A stretch of DNA of 64,000 nucleotides from Trachythela sp. YZ-2020 (GCA_016169945.1 JADLSH010000195.1:62001-126000); one strand, 5' to 3'. Shown: positions 26,458-37,097, numbered from the stretch's first letter. Numbers and translations: made by a program. Notes: a model not told the origin generated them from the letters alone.

Positions 26458-26625
26458 AGCGTGATGACGTGAGCGAGCGTAGCGTAGCGTAGCGACGAGC
26501 GTTCAGAATAATTAAGGGGGACTATACGTCACTTTTTTAAATATGACGTCAGAATAATTATACGTCAGTTTTAGAAAGTGACTTAAAGTACCCAAAAGTG
26601 ACGTATAGTCCCGTACATTACTACT
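26458..26625 (-). repeat. Polinton right terminal inverted repeat (168 bp)
   Basis: Reverse complement of 6088-6255 with no difference noticed. It ends CATTACTACT, then the target duplication CACGTC (26626-26631). Confidence 0.95.
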
Positions 26626-26631
26626 CACGTC
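26626..26631. other. Target-site duplication of the Polinton, right copy (CACGTC)
   Basis: Second copy of the six bases at 6082-6087, followed by CATAAACACC, which continues the foldback arm as in the uninterrupted paralogue at 29400-29450. Confidence 0.95.
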
Positions 26632-26919
26632 CATAAACACCTATGAGTATTAATTTGTATGTCATTTTCAAATTCAAAACCACTAGTCAAATAGATAAAG
26701 ATATCATCTCCTTGCGACTTCTCCTTTAATCGCGAGGTTTAAACAGTTTTGAGATTCTGTATATTCGCATGAAAGAATCGTATTAGTGGCAAGGTGTAAC
26801 GCGCAAGGACCAAATATACTTCGAAATATACAATCTTGGGACTCCGGCATTTAGTATAATTATGTTAACCTTAAAGTTCTGTCGTTGATTTTAAGAATTG
26901 TGTATTAAAAACTTAAAAA

Positions 26920-27540
26920 TGCTTCGCAAATGCGACTATGTTGTATAGATTTTTCACACCCGTTTTAGCGGTAGAAAGCATCATAGCAGCACAAGCCTAT
27001 AAAACCTGAAATTTTAAGATATAATTCTGAGTGTTTGCATCTGTCAGACTATAGAATTACAGCGCGTGTTTTAGTATAGACATCTGTATTCAGAAACAAT
27101 TTGCGCAAAATCCATTCATGCTATTGCTTAGAAATTAGACTATATTGTATAGCTTTTCTCGCCCGTTTTAGCGATATAAAGCGCAAGCCTATAAAACCCG
27201 AAAAAATTCTTAGTATTTAAATCATGTCAGACTATAGAATTACAGCGCGTGCTCTAGTTCAGACATCTATGATTGAGAAACAATTTGCGCAAAATCCAGT
27301 CATACTATTGCTTAGAGATTCGACTATGTTGTATATATTCACGCCCGTTTTAGTGGTATAAAGCATGATAGTAACACAACCGTACCCTTGAAAACCCGAA
27401 ATTCTAAATATATATTCTATCATACAGACAATTTATAGAATTAAAGCTCTGATTAAGACTATATTCAGATACGATATGCGCAAAATCTAGTTAAACGATA
27501 GCTTAGAAATTCGGATTTGTTGTACAGATTTTTACGGTCT
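26920..27540. repeat. Tandem ~180-bp units, left foldback arm
   Basis: About three diverged units. Each carries ACTATGTTGTATAG, CACCCGTTTTAGCGGTA, CCTATAAAACC, GACTATAGAATTACAGCGCG and CAATTTGCGCAAAATCCA in order. The inverted array at 28640-29170 has the same units. Confidence 0.75.
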
Positions 27541-27702
27541 TTCCAACGTCACAGAGCAATATAGTATCATGTGCCTTAAAACTCCGAAATTTTGAAGATG
27601 TATTAGGGCTCGTATTTCGGTTTCAGCTACGCGGTTTCAGCTACGCGTTTTCACATTAACATAAAGTCTATATAAAATATTATATAATTTAGTATTTTAG
27701 TA

Positions 27703-27810
27703 TTCCTTGTTTTAGAGATTCCGGCTTTTGCTCTTCCTTGTTTTAGAGATTCCGGCTTTTAGTATTCCGGGTTTAGAGATTCCGGCTTTTAGTATTCCGG
27801 GTTTAGAGAA
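27703..27810. repeat. Short tandem repeat, ~27-30-bp unit
   Basis: Four consecutive copies of TTTTAGAGATTCCGGCTTTTAGTATTCC-like units (TTCCTTGTTTTAGAG, then TTCCGGGTTTAGAG variants). Confidence 0.7.
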
Positions 27811-27814
27811 TTAC

Positions 27815-28350
27815 TTCGTGTTGTTTGTTCAGCCCTTATTAATTAACAGACACCTCTCTATGGCTGGCAGACGCCGCATATTCCAGGTAACCTTGGTAAT
27901 CAATAAAAACGTTTACCTCTCTTAAGACGAGAAACTACGGATTTTCTGCCTAAAATAGAAAAGAAGAGAATTTCAAGATTTGGAATGAAGATCTCTAAAA
28001 TAACGATTTTGTACGCTCAGAGTAAATTGTAGAATACGCCTCATTTTGACACTTAACACCTTTAAGTATTAATTTAATTGTATGTCATTTTGCAATTAAA
28101 AACCGCTAGTTAAATATATAAAGATATCATCTCCTTGCGACTTCTCCTTTAATCGCGAGGTTTAAACTGTTTTGAGATGATTACCAGCTTTCTTCGTGTG
28201 TTTAAACGAACAAAGAAATGTGGCCGGGTATTCGCATGAAAGAACCGTATTAGACCCTAGGGGTCTGAAATATGATGGTGGCAAGGTGTAACGCGCATGG
28301 ACCAAATATACAAACTTGGGAGTCAGCATTTAGTATAATTATGTTAACCT
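27815..28350. repeat. Third, diverged copy of the foldback arm (direct orientation)
   Basis: The order of blocks matches 5900-6087 plus 26630-26900: CTGGCAGACGCCGCATA, CTCTCTTAAGACGAGAAAC, GAGTAAATTGTAG, TTAATTTAATTGTATGTCATTTTG, ATATCATCTCCTTGCGACTTCTCC. At the Polinton target position the sequence differs (GAATACGCCTCATTTTGACAC), so this copy never held that insertion at an identical site. Confidence 0.7.
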
Positions 28351-28639
28351 TAAAGTTTTGTTGTCGATTTTAATAATTGTTTATTCATAGAACACCCATA
28401 TTTAACATCGGAAGCGTGTGCGATATGTTTCTGAGGTCGCCACGGCAAAGTGTCAAAATTTTATTGGCATTATGTTTCTGACGCGAATTTTCAAGCTCGC
28501 ATGTTAGCTAGCAAGCAAACTTGCCGGTTGCCACTGAATGAACGCTAAACAGGGAAAATAGCTGTAAAGCTCTGTCAGTCTCTTATAACTATGTGCATGG
28601 CCCTCACTTTACTCAATCGACGGCTTCATTCATAATATA

Positions 28640-29170
28640 CTGTTAAAGGATAAAATAGGAAAGAATCGTGTTACTATCATGCTTTATACCACTAAAACGG
28701 GTGTGAATCTATACAACATAGTCGAATCTCTAAGCAATAATATGTTGGATTTTGCGCTAATTGTTTCTCAATATAGATGTCTATACTAAAACACGCGCTG
28801 TGATTCTATAGTTTGACAGATGCAAACACCCAGAATTATATCTTAACATTTCAGGTTTTATAGGCTTGTGCTGCTATGATGCTTTCTATCGTTAAAACGG
28901 GTGTGAAAATCCATACAACACAATCGAATTTTTTAAGCAATAGTATGAATGGATTTTGCGCAAATTTTTAATTCTGCGTATAGATGTCTATACTATTAAA
29001 AACATGCGCTGTAATTCTATAGTCTGACAGATGCAAACACCCAGAATTATATCTTAAAATTTCAGGTTTTATAGGCTTGTGCTGCTATGATGCTTTCTAC
29101 CGCTAAAACGGGTGTGAAAAATATATACAACAAAGTCGAATTTCGAAGCATTTTTAAGTTTTTAATACAC
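28640..29170. repeat. Tandem ~180-bp units, right foldback arm (inverted)
   Basis: About three units in reverse orientation relative to 26920-27540. CTGTCAG/AGATGCAAACACCCAGAATTATATCTTAA and TTTCAGGTTTTATAGGCTTGTGCTGCTATGATGCTTTCTA-type blocks recur. Confidence 0.75.
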
Positions 29171-29437
29171 AATTCTTAAAATCAACAACAGAACTTTAAG
29201 GTTAACATACTTATACTAAATGCCTGAGTCCCAAGATTGTATATTTCGAAGTATATTTGGTCCTTGCGCGTTACACCTTGCCACTAATACGATTCTTTCA
29301 TGCGAATATACAGCATCTCAAAACTGTTTAAACCTCGCGATTAAAGGAGAAGTCGCAAGGAGATGATATCTTTATCTACTTGACTAGTGGTTTTGAATTG
29401 GAAATGACATACAAATTAATACTTATGGGTGTTTATG

Positions 29438-29443
29438 GACGTG
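29438..29443 (-). other. Empty target site of the Polinton in the paralogous arm
   Basis: On the minus strand the sequence reads GTAGCAAA-CACGTC-CATAAACACC with a single CACGTC. It corresponds to the Polinton-flanking sequence at 6074-6087 joined to 26632-26641. Confidence 0.9.
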
Positions 29444-29781
29444 TTTGCTACAAGTTACTCTTAAGCGCGCAAAACATTCTTTTAATCCAAATCTTGAAAT
29501 TGTTTTTCTATTTAAGCTAGAAAATCCGTTGTTTCTCGGCTTAAGAGAGGTTAACGATTTTATAGATTATGCGGCGTCTGCCAGCCTTTGAGAGATGTCA
29601 ATTAGTAAGGGCTGAGCAAACAACACAAAATATATAGTTATAGACTTAAATTTGCAAACTTCGCGTTTGATATAGGTAGCTAATAGGGACTTTAAAGTAT
29701 GCTTAATCTAGGACGCGAACGTGACGGAAAACATTTGCTAATGTTTGGAAGCCAGTTTTAATTTGTTTTTCTCGCTTCTCT

Positions 29782-30109
29782 GACTTTGTTTAGCAACGGA
29801 AGTCCATAGTTTTTACCCGTGTAGCTGAAACCTTTTTCGTCACGTCCGCGTCGTAGATACAATAGCTTTATGGCTGTTATCATATCCGCTTGTGCTCCGT
29901 AAAAGCTTGGCAATTGTTCGTGAGGAGAGTCTATAGACTTTTCATAGTATTTTCATCTAGAAAGATTTGCGAAAGATTCTTCGATACCGCTAGCCTCTAA
30001 AACAATACAGGGAAAATTGATATTAGGCCCTGGTTTCATAAAAACACTTAATAGAAAGTATTATCCGGTATCCACTATCCGGTATCCGGTACCCGCGTTT
30101 TCCACCATG
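29782..30109. other. Non-coding spacer
   Basis: No gene is supported. A short run of TATCCGGTATCC repeats lies near 30060-30100. The outer edge of the foldback arm is at 29781. Confidence 0.5.
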
Positions 30110-31740
30110 CCCCATCATATCCCGGGAACACATTAAATTTATTATTAACAGCTTATATACTGATTTTAAAACTTCAACAATTACATCTGAATCCCGTACC
30201 CCCTTCATATCAGTTGACAGTGGCGTGCTGCAATTAAGGTGATTGTCTTAGTCCTTTTCTCTTCAATATGTGTTTTAACACCTTTATCCCACATATAAAG
30301 GCTGAAAAATATCGTCAAGTTGGTCAGTTTCTCCTTCCAGTTTCTCAATCCCATCCACTGGTTTCAATTTGCTGATGACTCTGCCGTTATAAGTAGTCAA
30401 GAATCGGTAAATCAACATCTTCTGAACCGGTTCTCTATTTGGTGTCAATGGTCCAACATGATTGTTGGGGTTGATAAATGTAGTACCTTTGGCGTCAAAA
30501 AAGCTCTGACACAATCAATCCAAGATCTACCGAAACTCCTCATTAATAAATAACAAACTAATTCCAGTTTTCAATATTTGGGAAGATACTTTAATTTCAA
30601 CATGTCTGATGAACAACATAAGTCTGAACTAACCTCTCTCGTCGACGAACTAATGACTGATATTGATTCTAAACAACGTTATCCAAAAAATAAAATACTC
30701 CTTGACAGTCGCTATGTTTTATCTAAATTATCCTGGCATTTTACTGTTACTAGTCTGTCGAAAACTTGGGTCACCGAAAATATAGATTCTAAAGTGAACA
30801 GTTATATTCGTCAATGGCTTGAAATACCTATATCTGGAACACTTAGCACTGTATTTCTAACCGGAAACAAATTTGGCCAAATTCAATATTATTTTGTCCA
30901 CCATCTATCAAATTCATCCAATGTCAGACTGTTCTCCGTAAAGCTCTTAAGACATCTCCAAACCAAGGAATCAATGAACTTTGGCAGTCAACCAGCACCA
31001 ACAAAAATATTCAGTATGATGTCTATAACTCCACAAAACAAGTTCTTAAAGACTTTCGCTCTAGATAAGAGGATAAACTTCACAATCATTTGACCTGTCA
31101 AGGCTCGTTCTTTACTAATATTACAAAGTTCTCATTTCCCCAATTTAAGAAAATATGGTGTTCATCCCAATCAAATCTGCTGAAATATATTTAATTTTAC
31201 CGTACGATACATGAATAACTCTCTTCCAACGCGCCAAAACCTTGCAAGATGGAGAATATTACCAACGTCAGACTGTTTCCATTGCCTAGTCCCTGAAACA
31301 CTTTTGCACATGGTAGCGGGTTGCCAGTCTTATCTAGAACGATTCACGTGGAGACATGACTCTATTTTAAAGTTCCTTGCGACGAACCTACAGACCGTCA
31401 GCGGCTCATGTATTTATATGGATCTTCCAGGTTACAAAAGCCCATCCATCATCACTGGTGACACCTACAGTACCGTCCAGTTTTGCTTCTATCAACTTCA
31501 AGTAGATGTCTCTATATTGTTGAACTAACTGTTGGTTTCGAATCAAATCTGGAAAATAACGTTAAACGCAAAAAATGTAAATATTTAGAATTAATTAGGG
31601 AACAACGTAAACATCTTAAATCAGTTAAATTTATAAATCTATCGATTAGCTCTCTTGGTGTCTTTGAAAACGAATGTTCGACATTCATAGAAATGCTCAA
31701 AGATCTTGGCTTTGAAAATAATCACAAAACATTCTTATAA
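30110..31740 (+). pseudogene. R2-like non-LTR retrotransposon with REL-type endonuclease, decayed
   Basis: C-terminal half of a retrotransposon polyprotein. RT motif remnants: the SGVLQ...CLSPFLFN region near 30215-30260, then FADDSAVIS (the catalytic DD, about 30375). WLEIPISGTLSTVFL follows in 30578-31093. The C-terminal part at 31211-31528 has the CCHC knuckle typical of R2-clade proteins (CFHCLVPETLLHMVAGC: C-x2-C-x7-H-x4-C), followed by the endonuclease RHDSIL. A frameshift near 31470 moves the reading to 31483-31740, where the motif normally reading RPD reads RPV before ELTVGFESN. The catalytic Asp is therefore replaced. Several other frame breaks exist. It is inactive. Confidence 0.75.
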
Positions 31741-32042
31741 ATAATAAATTCCAGGATACAGCTCCGCGGTATGAAAAGCTATTTTTCAAAAGGTTTGTGT
31801 TTGGTTTTTTCAAATAAAGTTTTCGCTCATTACTTCTTAATTGATAGGTGTCATTATGACTGGCGACAAACAAGTCTGACAGGTAGTTAGGCGTTTCACC
31901 CCGTAATGCCTTGAATGTCATAATGTGTTCACGTTTTTTAAGAATAATTTCAATCCTTTCCCATCCTAATTTTTCAAATATCTCGGTTGATCTTATTTCA
32001 TAACTTGAACCCGTTATCACTCGAGCGGCTCGCTTTTGCAAT
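31697..32042 (-). pseudogene. CR1/Jockey-like LINE, C-terminal part
   Basis: 114 residues: MQKRAARVITGSSYEIRS, then LGWERIEIILKKREH and TPNYLSDLF, the usual tail after the reverse transcriptase of CR1/Jockey-type LINEs. It is the continuation of the LINE at 38274-39293: the frame reads straight across the insertion site (...LYTLQ then KRAARVI...) when one copy of the 6-bp duplication is removed. The two parts were one gene before the palindromic element inserted. It ends in or overlaps the R2-like tail region. Confidence 0.85.
32037..32042. other. Target-site duplication of the palindromic element, left copy (TGCAAT)
   Basis: TGCAAT precedes AGTAGTGATACC and recurs after ATCACTACT at 38268-38273. 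A single copy restores the LINE reading frame. Confidence 0.9.
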
Positions 32043-32383
32043 AGTAGTGATACCCCCCATCTGGCGGCGGAAGTAATTAGTATGCAAAATCTATGACGTC
32101 ACAATAGCGTAACGTTACCAAGTCGCGTTAACGTACATCTGAAATCGGCCCAACAAATCGCTGTGTGTGAACGTACCTTTTCACACTAGCTTAACTCATT
32201 AAGGGATTAAGTCAAAAGCCTTGTTTGGGCGAAACAATCATTAAGATGAACCATCACAATAGCTATAGCGTCCGTATAAAGTTCCCAAGCGTTGTGTTCC
32301 AAACACAGTCCGTTTCGACAATGATTACAACAGCAGCTTACTGGCTTTAGTACTTTGGATTTTACTCGTGAGAAGAATATACA

Positions 32384-32656
32384 ATGACTATCGACATACT
32401 GTTCATGGCCGAGAATCAACTTGTGCTTCGTGTCAATATTTGTGCTTCTAGTTTTGAGAATAAAATCTTAAATGAATTGACAGATGAAGAGTTTGAGAAA
32501 GGGGTTCCCGTTTATGATGACGACGAAGATATATATGTATATACTAATGAAGAGTTTATTGAAAAGGTTTGGTACGCGTGTGTCAAGCATGGATATATCT
32601 CTGAAGATTACGATATCATGGGAAAGTTTCTTGACGAAATGAAAGTCACTCCATAA
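32384..32656 (+). CDS. Acidic 90-residue protein, left arm copy
   Basis: 90 residues (MTIDILFMAENQLVLRVN...). A compact acidic domain follows, with VPVYDDDEDIYVYTNEEF and VWYACVKHGYISEDYD. Not recognised. The other arm has the same protein (37437-37709) with one visible difference (NIC versus NMC). Conservation of the open frame in both arms suggests it is a real gene or has been homogenised by gene conversion. Its stop lies 60 bases before the GRF-finger ORF on the same strand, so the two could be exons of one protein or a two-gene unit. Confidence 0.55.
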   Translation: MTIDILFMAENQLVLRVNICASSFENKILNELTDEEFEKGVPVYDDDEDIYVYTNEEFIEKVWYACVKHGYISEDYDIMGKFLDEMKVTP

Positions 32657-32715
32657 GCAAATTTTGGCAATGGGGAGAGGTATTCGAAGAGCCAAGACCT
32701 ATATGCAAGCATGCA

Positions 32716-32898
32716 ATGGTATGCTGTGAACGAAAAGTCAAGAAAGATGGACCAAACCAAAACCGTCTATTTTACTGCTGCCCCAAAGAAGACGCTTGTG
32801 GTTTCTTCAAATGGAAGAAGCAAGAACCTCGTTTGATCAATACTGGCATCGAACTTTTCAGTAATCCACTACAATACCGATACAATACCGATATATAA
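32716..32898 (+). CDS. GRF-type zinc-finger protein, left arm copy, C-terminally truncated
   Basis: 60 residues from the ATG; the finger begins a few codons upstream in the same frame (CKHAMVCC). Visible pattern: CxH then C, KKDGPNQNRLFYCCP, then CGFFKW. This is the GRF zinc finger found in topoisomerase III, APE2 and NEIL3, which binds single-stranded nucleic acid. The right arm copy runs on for 38 more residues (98 in total). Here the protein ends early because of the deletion after ACAATACCGATA. The real start may be spliced from the upstream ORF. Confidence 0.6.
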   Translation: MVCCERKVKKDGPNQNRLFYCCPKEDACGFFKWKKQEPRLINTGIELFSNPLQYRYNTDI

Positions 32899-33179
32899 AC
32901 GTAACTCTAAGTCAAAGCTTTCATTTTATTACCAACAATACATTTAACATTACACTATGTAAAATCCGCGAGACATATATACGAGAAATTTAAAAGAGAA
33001 AGCTAACATAATTCTATGCGTTGCCATGTCTTGTTAGGTGAAAGCAATTAAATCTAGTTTTGCATAGTACATTTAATTTGTACTTTAAATAATGAAACCG
33101 GTGATTAACACAGCCAAACAGTCATCTCCCCAGACATGCCTGAGCGAACACAAACCAGATAACTTTAAGCAAACGGATT

Positions 33180-33300
33180 TTACTTTTGTAAGATACTGTA
33201 TGATGTCCTAAGATACTGTTTGATATCCTAAAATGATATCCTAAGATACTGTATGATATCCTAAGATATTGCATAATATCCTAAGATATTGCATATCCTG
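33180..33300. repeat. Short tandem repeat (ATATCCTAAGATACTGTATG)n, left arm
   Basis: Six or so copies of a 19-21-bp unit. The mirror block in the right arm is at 36418-36550. Confidence 0.7.
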
Positions 33301-33329
33301 AAATAAGGAAGATAAATTCCACTCCTCCC

Positions 33330-33470
33330 TCTACCTCTTTCTCTAACCCTAACTCTAAGTCTAACACTAATTTATTAACTCTAACACTTGTTCTACCTTT
33401 AACCCTAACCCTCGATCTAACTCCAACCCTTTCTCTAACCTTAACCCCAACCCTAACTCTGATACTTATG
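33330..33470. repeat. Degenerate telomere-like CCCTAA/CTCTAA repeats
   Basis: Many CTAACC/CCCTAA/CTCTAA units (for example TTTAACCCTAACCCTCG). The right arm keeps only a short mirror piece (about 36372-36410, GTTAGGGTTGGGGTTAAGG). Confidence 0.65.
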
Positions 33471-33532
33471 CTAAAAATAGAAATTTTCAAAACCACATAT
33501 CTGTTGTCTTTGCATGGGCGGGGAGCGCCCCG

Positions 33533-33622
33533 ATATCTGGGACTCCCGGGACGATAAAAGTCCTGCCGGGACGTATTGACTTATGTCCTGGCAGGACTTT
33601 TTGTGTCCCGGGAGTCCCGAGG
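33533..33622. repeat. GGGACTCCCGGGAC hairpin, left arm
   Basis: GGGACTCCCGGGACGATAAAAGTCC...GGACTTTTTGTGTCCCGGGAGTCCC, a nested hairpin with GGGAC/GTCCC arms. The mirror copy is at 36217-36297, and related hairpins sit at the element centre. Confidence 0.8.
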
Positions 33623-33791
33623 GAAAATTGTCTTGCAAAAAGTTCGGGAGCTAGCGTTATGAGAAGAAAGTAAAAACAGAATTATATTTTGGAAAACAGA
33701 TTTATTTCGATTTAGAACTTACAAGTAAAGGTAATATACTTCTAAGAGTATACAGTTTATAGGTAGTTTATTTATGCGTGTACAAGACTTA

Positions 33792-34418
33792 TTAAGAGTC
33801 ATTGTCACTCTTTTCGTGTGCATCAGGATAATGTTGGTCTTTGAAAATTCTTTTCAAAAGAAATTTTCTTTTATCAATAGCAGCCTCTAATGCTTCTTCA
33901 GGGTCAAAGTTATCATCGTTCACAAATGCATCCCTCGTTTCCATAATCTTTTTGTGTATTGGATCTCTCTTAAGTTCTCTTATCCATAGTAGACGTTCCA
34001 GATAAATATTTTGCAAGTCTTCACGAAGCTTTGGTAGGATAAGTAAGTACGCCTTACTATTAGCTTCTACTTCAGCAAGACCATCTGCAGTGAAGTTCTG
34101 CGTTAGCTCTTCGAATTCTGCTAAATTTCGTTTTGATGCTTCCTCTTTTAAAGGTGCCCATGGATCGCTTTCATATTCACCATCTACTTCGCTGTCAGTA
34201 TTATCTATATCCAAATCACTCTCTGGCGTAGCATCAGTTTCCACTTCATTGTCTGTATTATCTGAATTATTAAAATCGCTTTCTGACGTATCATCATCAG
34301 ACTCTACGTACTTTCTTTTTCTGCCCATCTCTTCACTATGATCTGAGTCAGATTCTGCTGATGAGTTGTGATCTCGCAGAGTATAGTATTCCTTTCGCGT
34401 CTTCTTATGTTTAGCCAA
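33792..34418 (-). CDS. Acidic 208-residue protein, intact left arm copy
   Basis: 208 residues. The N-terminus is basic (MAKHKKTRKEYY), then a long Ser/Asp/Glu/Asn region (ESDSDHSEE, SDFNNSDNTDNEVE, repeated DATPESD/DNTDSE). A helical C-terminal domain follows (SKAYLLILPKLREDL, YLERLLWIRELKRD, ALEAAIDKRKFLLKRIF). It resembles chaperone-like or chromatin-associated acidic proteins but no family is recognised. The inverted copy at 35504-36040 lost the N-terminus by a small deletion, so this copy is the full gene. The domain layout suggests a protein-protein interaction role. Confidence 0.65.
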   Translation of the reverse strand: MAKHKKTRKEYYTLRDHNSSAESDSDHSEEMGRKRKYVESDDDTSESDFNNSDNTDNEVETDATPESDLDIDNTDSEVDGEYESDPWAPLKEEASKRNLAEFEELTQNFTADGLAEVEANSKAYLLILPKLREDLQNIYLERLLWIRELKRDPIHKKIMETRDAFVNDDNFDPEEALEAAIDKRKFLLKRIFKDQHYPDAHEKSDNDS

Positions 34419-34774
34419 CGATTAAACGATAGCTATAACTCCTACCTTCATCGAAGCTAACCAGTGAATGTTTTATTTTATGAACAACATAACATTTTAT
34501 AATTATGCTTATACATAATTCATAATGGCTCCGATTAGGCAAGTAAACGTAGTGGATCAGGTGTAAATAGGGGTTTTAGGGTTTTAGATAACAAAATGTT
34601 AACATATGTTCAAGAGAAGAACGCTTTTAGTTACTTTTATCCAAAACGCAAAGTTTTGGAGGACGGTGTTTCCACTATTCCTTTAGATATTTAAGTTTGT
34701 GTAAAAATAGAAATTTTCAAAACCACATGTGTGTATTATCGTTGGGTGGGGAGCACCCCAGAAATCTTGCGTAT

Positions 34775-35060
34775 CGGGACTCCCGGGACACAAAAAGTCC
34801 CGCAGGGACATTTTGAATTATGTCCCGGCGGGACTTTTATCGCCCGGGAGTCCCTGTTATCGCTGATACTTTCAAAACGTCTCGAAGGGACTCAAAAAGT
34901 CCCGCCGAGACATAATTCAAAATGTCCCGGCGGGACTTTTATCGTCCCGGGAGTCCCTGTTATCGCTGATACATTCAAAACGTCTCGCAGTGACACAAGA
35001 AGTCCCGCAGGGACATTTTGAATTATGTCCCTGCGGGACTTTTTGTGTCCCGGGAGTCAC
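34775..35060. repeat. Central hairpin cluster of the palindromic element
   Basis: Four related hairpins built from GGGACTCCCGGGAC, AAAAGTCCCGC(A/C)GGGACAT and TTGAATTATGTCCC, separated by CTGTTATCGCTGATA. This is the turn-around of the palindrome. Confidence 0.8.
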
Positions 35061-35503
35061 GATACGCAAGATTTCTGGGGTGCTCCCCACCCAACGATAA
35101 TACACACATGTGGTTTTGAAAATTTCTATTTTTACACCCACTTAAATATCTAAAGGAATATTGGAAACACCGTCCTCCAAAACTTTGTGTTTTGGATAAA
35201 AGTAACTAAAAGCGTTCTTCTCTGTAACATATGTTAACATTTTGTTATCTAAAACCCTAAAACCCATATTTACACCTGATCCACTACGTTTACTTGCCTA
35301 ATCGGATCAAATCGGAGCCATTATGAATTATGTATAAGCATAATTATAAAATGTTATGTTGTTCATAAAATAAAACATTCACTGGTTAGCTTCGATGAAG
35401 GTAAGAGTTATAGCTATCGTTTAATCGTTGGTTAAACATAAGAAGACGCGAAAGGAATACTCACAACTCATCAGCAGAATCTGACTCAGATCATAGTGAA
35501 GAG

Positions 35504-36040
35504 ATGGGCAGAAAAAGAAAGTACGTAGAGTCTGATGATGATACGTCAGAAAGCGATTTTAATAATTCAGATAATACAGACAATGAAGTGGAAACTGATG
35601 CTACGCCAGAGAGTGATTTGGATATAGATAATACTGACAGCGAAGTAGATGGTGAATATGAAAGCGATCCATGGGCACCTTTAAAAGAGGAAGCATCAAA
35701 ACGAAATTTAGCAGAATTCGAAGAGCTAACGCAGAACTTCACTGCAGATGGTCTTGCTGAAGAAGAAGCTAATAGTAAGGCGTACTTACTTATCCTACCA
35801 AAGCTTCGTGAAGACTTGCAAAATATTTATCTGGAACGTCTACTATGGATAAGAGAACTTAAGAGAGATGTAATACACAAAAAGATTATGGAAACGAGGG
35901 ATGCATTTGTGAACGATGATAACTTTGACCCTGAAGAAGCATTAGAGGCTGCTATTGATAAAAGAAAATTTCTTTTGAAAAGAATTTTCAAAGACCAACA
36001 TTATCCTGATGCACACGAAAAGAGTGACAATGACTCTTAA
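35504..36040 (+). pseudogene. Acidic protein, right arm copy, N-terminally truncated
   Basis: 178 residues from MGRKRKYVESDDDTSE, otherwise nearly identical to the left arm copy (differences seen: AEVEAN/AEEEAN and KRDPIHK/KRDVIHK). Upstream, about 14 bases present in the left arm are missing between AAAGGAATAC and TCACAACTC. The N-terminal 30 residues are therefore out of frame. It might still be translated from the internal ATG. Confidence 0.6.
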
Positions 36041-36216
36041 TAAGTCTTGTACACGCTTAAATAAACTACCTATAAACTGTATACTCTTAGAAGTATATTA
36101 CCTTTACTTGTAAGTTCTAAATCGAAATAAATCTGTTTTCCAAAATATAATTCTCTGTTTTTACTTTCTTCTTATAACGCTAGCTCCCGAACTTTTTGCA
36201 AGACAATTTTCCCTAT

Positions 36217-36297
36217 GGACTCCCGGGACACAAAAAGTCCCGCCAGGACATAAGTCAATATGTCCCGGCAGGACTTTTATCGTCCCGGGAGTCCCAG
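36217..36297. repeat. GGGACTCCCGGGAC hairpin, right arm
   Basis: Mirror copy of 33533-33622. Confidence 0.8.
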
Positions 36298-37097
36298 ATA
36301 TCGGGGCGCTCCCCGCCCATGCAAAGACAACTGATATGTGGTTTTGAAAATTTCTATTTTTAGCGTAAGTATCAGAGTTAGGGTTGGGGTTAAGGTTAGA
36401 GAAAGGGATCATGCCGTATCTTAGGATATAATTTTAGGATATCATACAGTATCTTAAGATATCATACAGTATCTTAGGATATCATTTTAGGATATCATAC
36501 AGTATCTTAAGATATCATACACTATCTTAGGACATCATACAGTATCTTACAAAAGTAAAACCCGTTTGCTTAAAGTTATCTGGTTTGTGTTCGCTCAGGC
36601 ATGTCTGGGGAGATGACTGTTTGGCTGTGTTAATCACCGGTTTAATGATTTAAAGTACAAAATGTACTATGCAAACCTAGATTTAATTGCTTTCACCTAA
36701 CAAGACATGGCAACGCATAGAATTATGTTAGCTTTCTCTTTTAAATTTCTCATATATATGTCTCGCGGATTTTATATAGTGTAATGTTAAATGTATTATT
36801 GGTAATAAAATGAAAGCTTTGACTTAGAGTTATGTTTATATATTCGCTTCGCAAACATGTATTTGTAAGACACTTTTCTCATTTCGTCTTAACTCGTCAT
36901 AAATTATATCTATGTTCTCCATTTCACCGTTTCACCACAAAGGTTAAAAGGCAAGTGAGATATAAATGTTATTTACATCTCAATAATATGTAAATTCGTG
37001 GATCGCTTTATAATGACTTAGCGGTGCATATAGCAACGAAAAAGCATACAACAGAGTGTTTTTTAAAACATATTTATTGTCACATATATAAATACAG

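Larger units (their letters stand above)
6088..26625 (+). mobile_element. Polinton/Maverick (adintovirus-like) element, complete
   Basis: This is a 20,538-bp element bounded by 168-bp inverted repeats and a 6-bp target duplication. It encodes the hallmark set: protein-primed PolB, retroviral-type integrase, A32-like ATPase and double- and single-jelly-roll capsid candidates. It has 23 genes on both strands with very short gaps and several 4-8 base overlaps. No frame breaks were noticed in the hallmark genes, and the two terminal repeats show no differences by eye. It is therefore young and may still be functional. Two features are unusual for the group: a PCNA-like clamp, and no recognisable separate Ulp1/adenain-like protease. 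Confidence 0.95.
5748..29781. mobile_element. Foldback-like inverted-repeat element, interrupted by the Polinton
   Basis: The left outer arm, 5748-6087, is matched in inverted orientation by about 29438-29781. The arm continues after the Polinton: 26626-27540 is matched by about 28640-29443 inverted. The arms contain tandem units of roughly 180-190 bp, recognisable by ACCCGTTTTAGCGGTA, AGACTATAGAATTACAGCGCG and CAATTTGCGCAAAATCCA. A third, more diverged copy of the arm lies in direct orientation at about 27815-28350. No protein-coding gene is seen in the element. Removing the Polinton leaves about 3.5 kb. Class is uncertain: no transposase or clear target duplication for this outer element was found. 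Confidence 0.75.
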
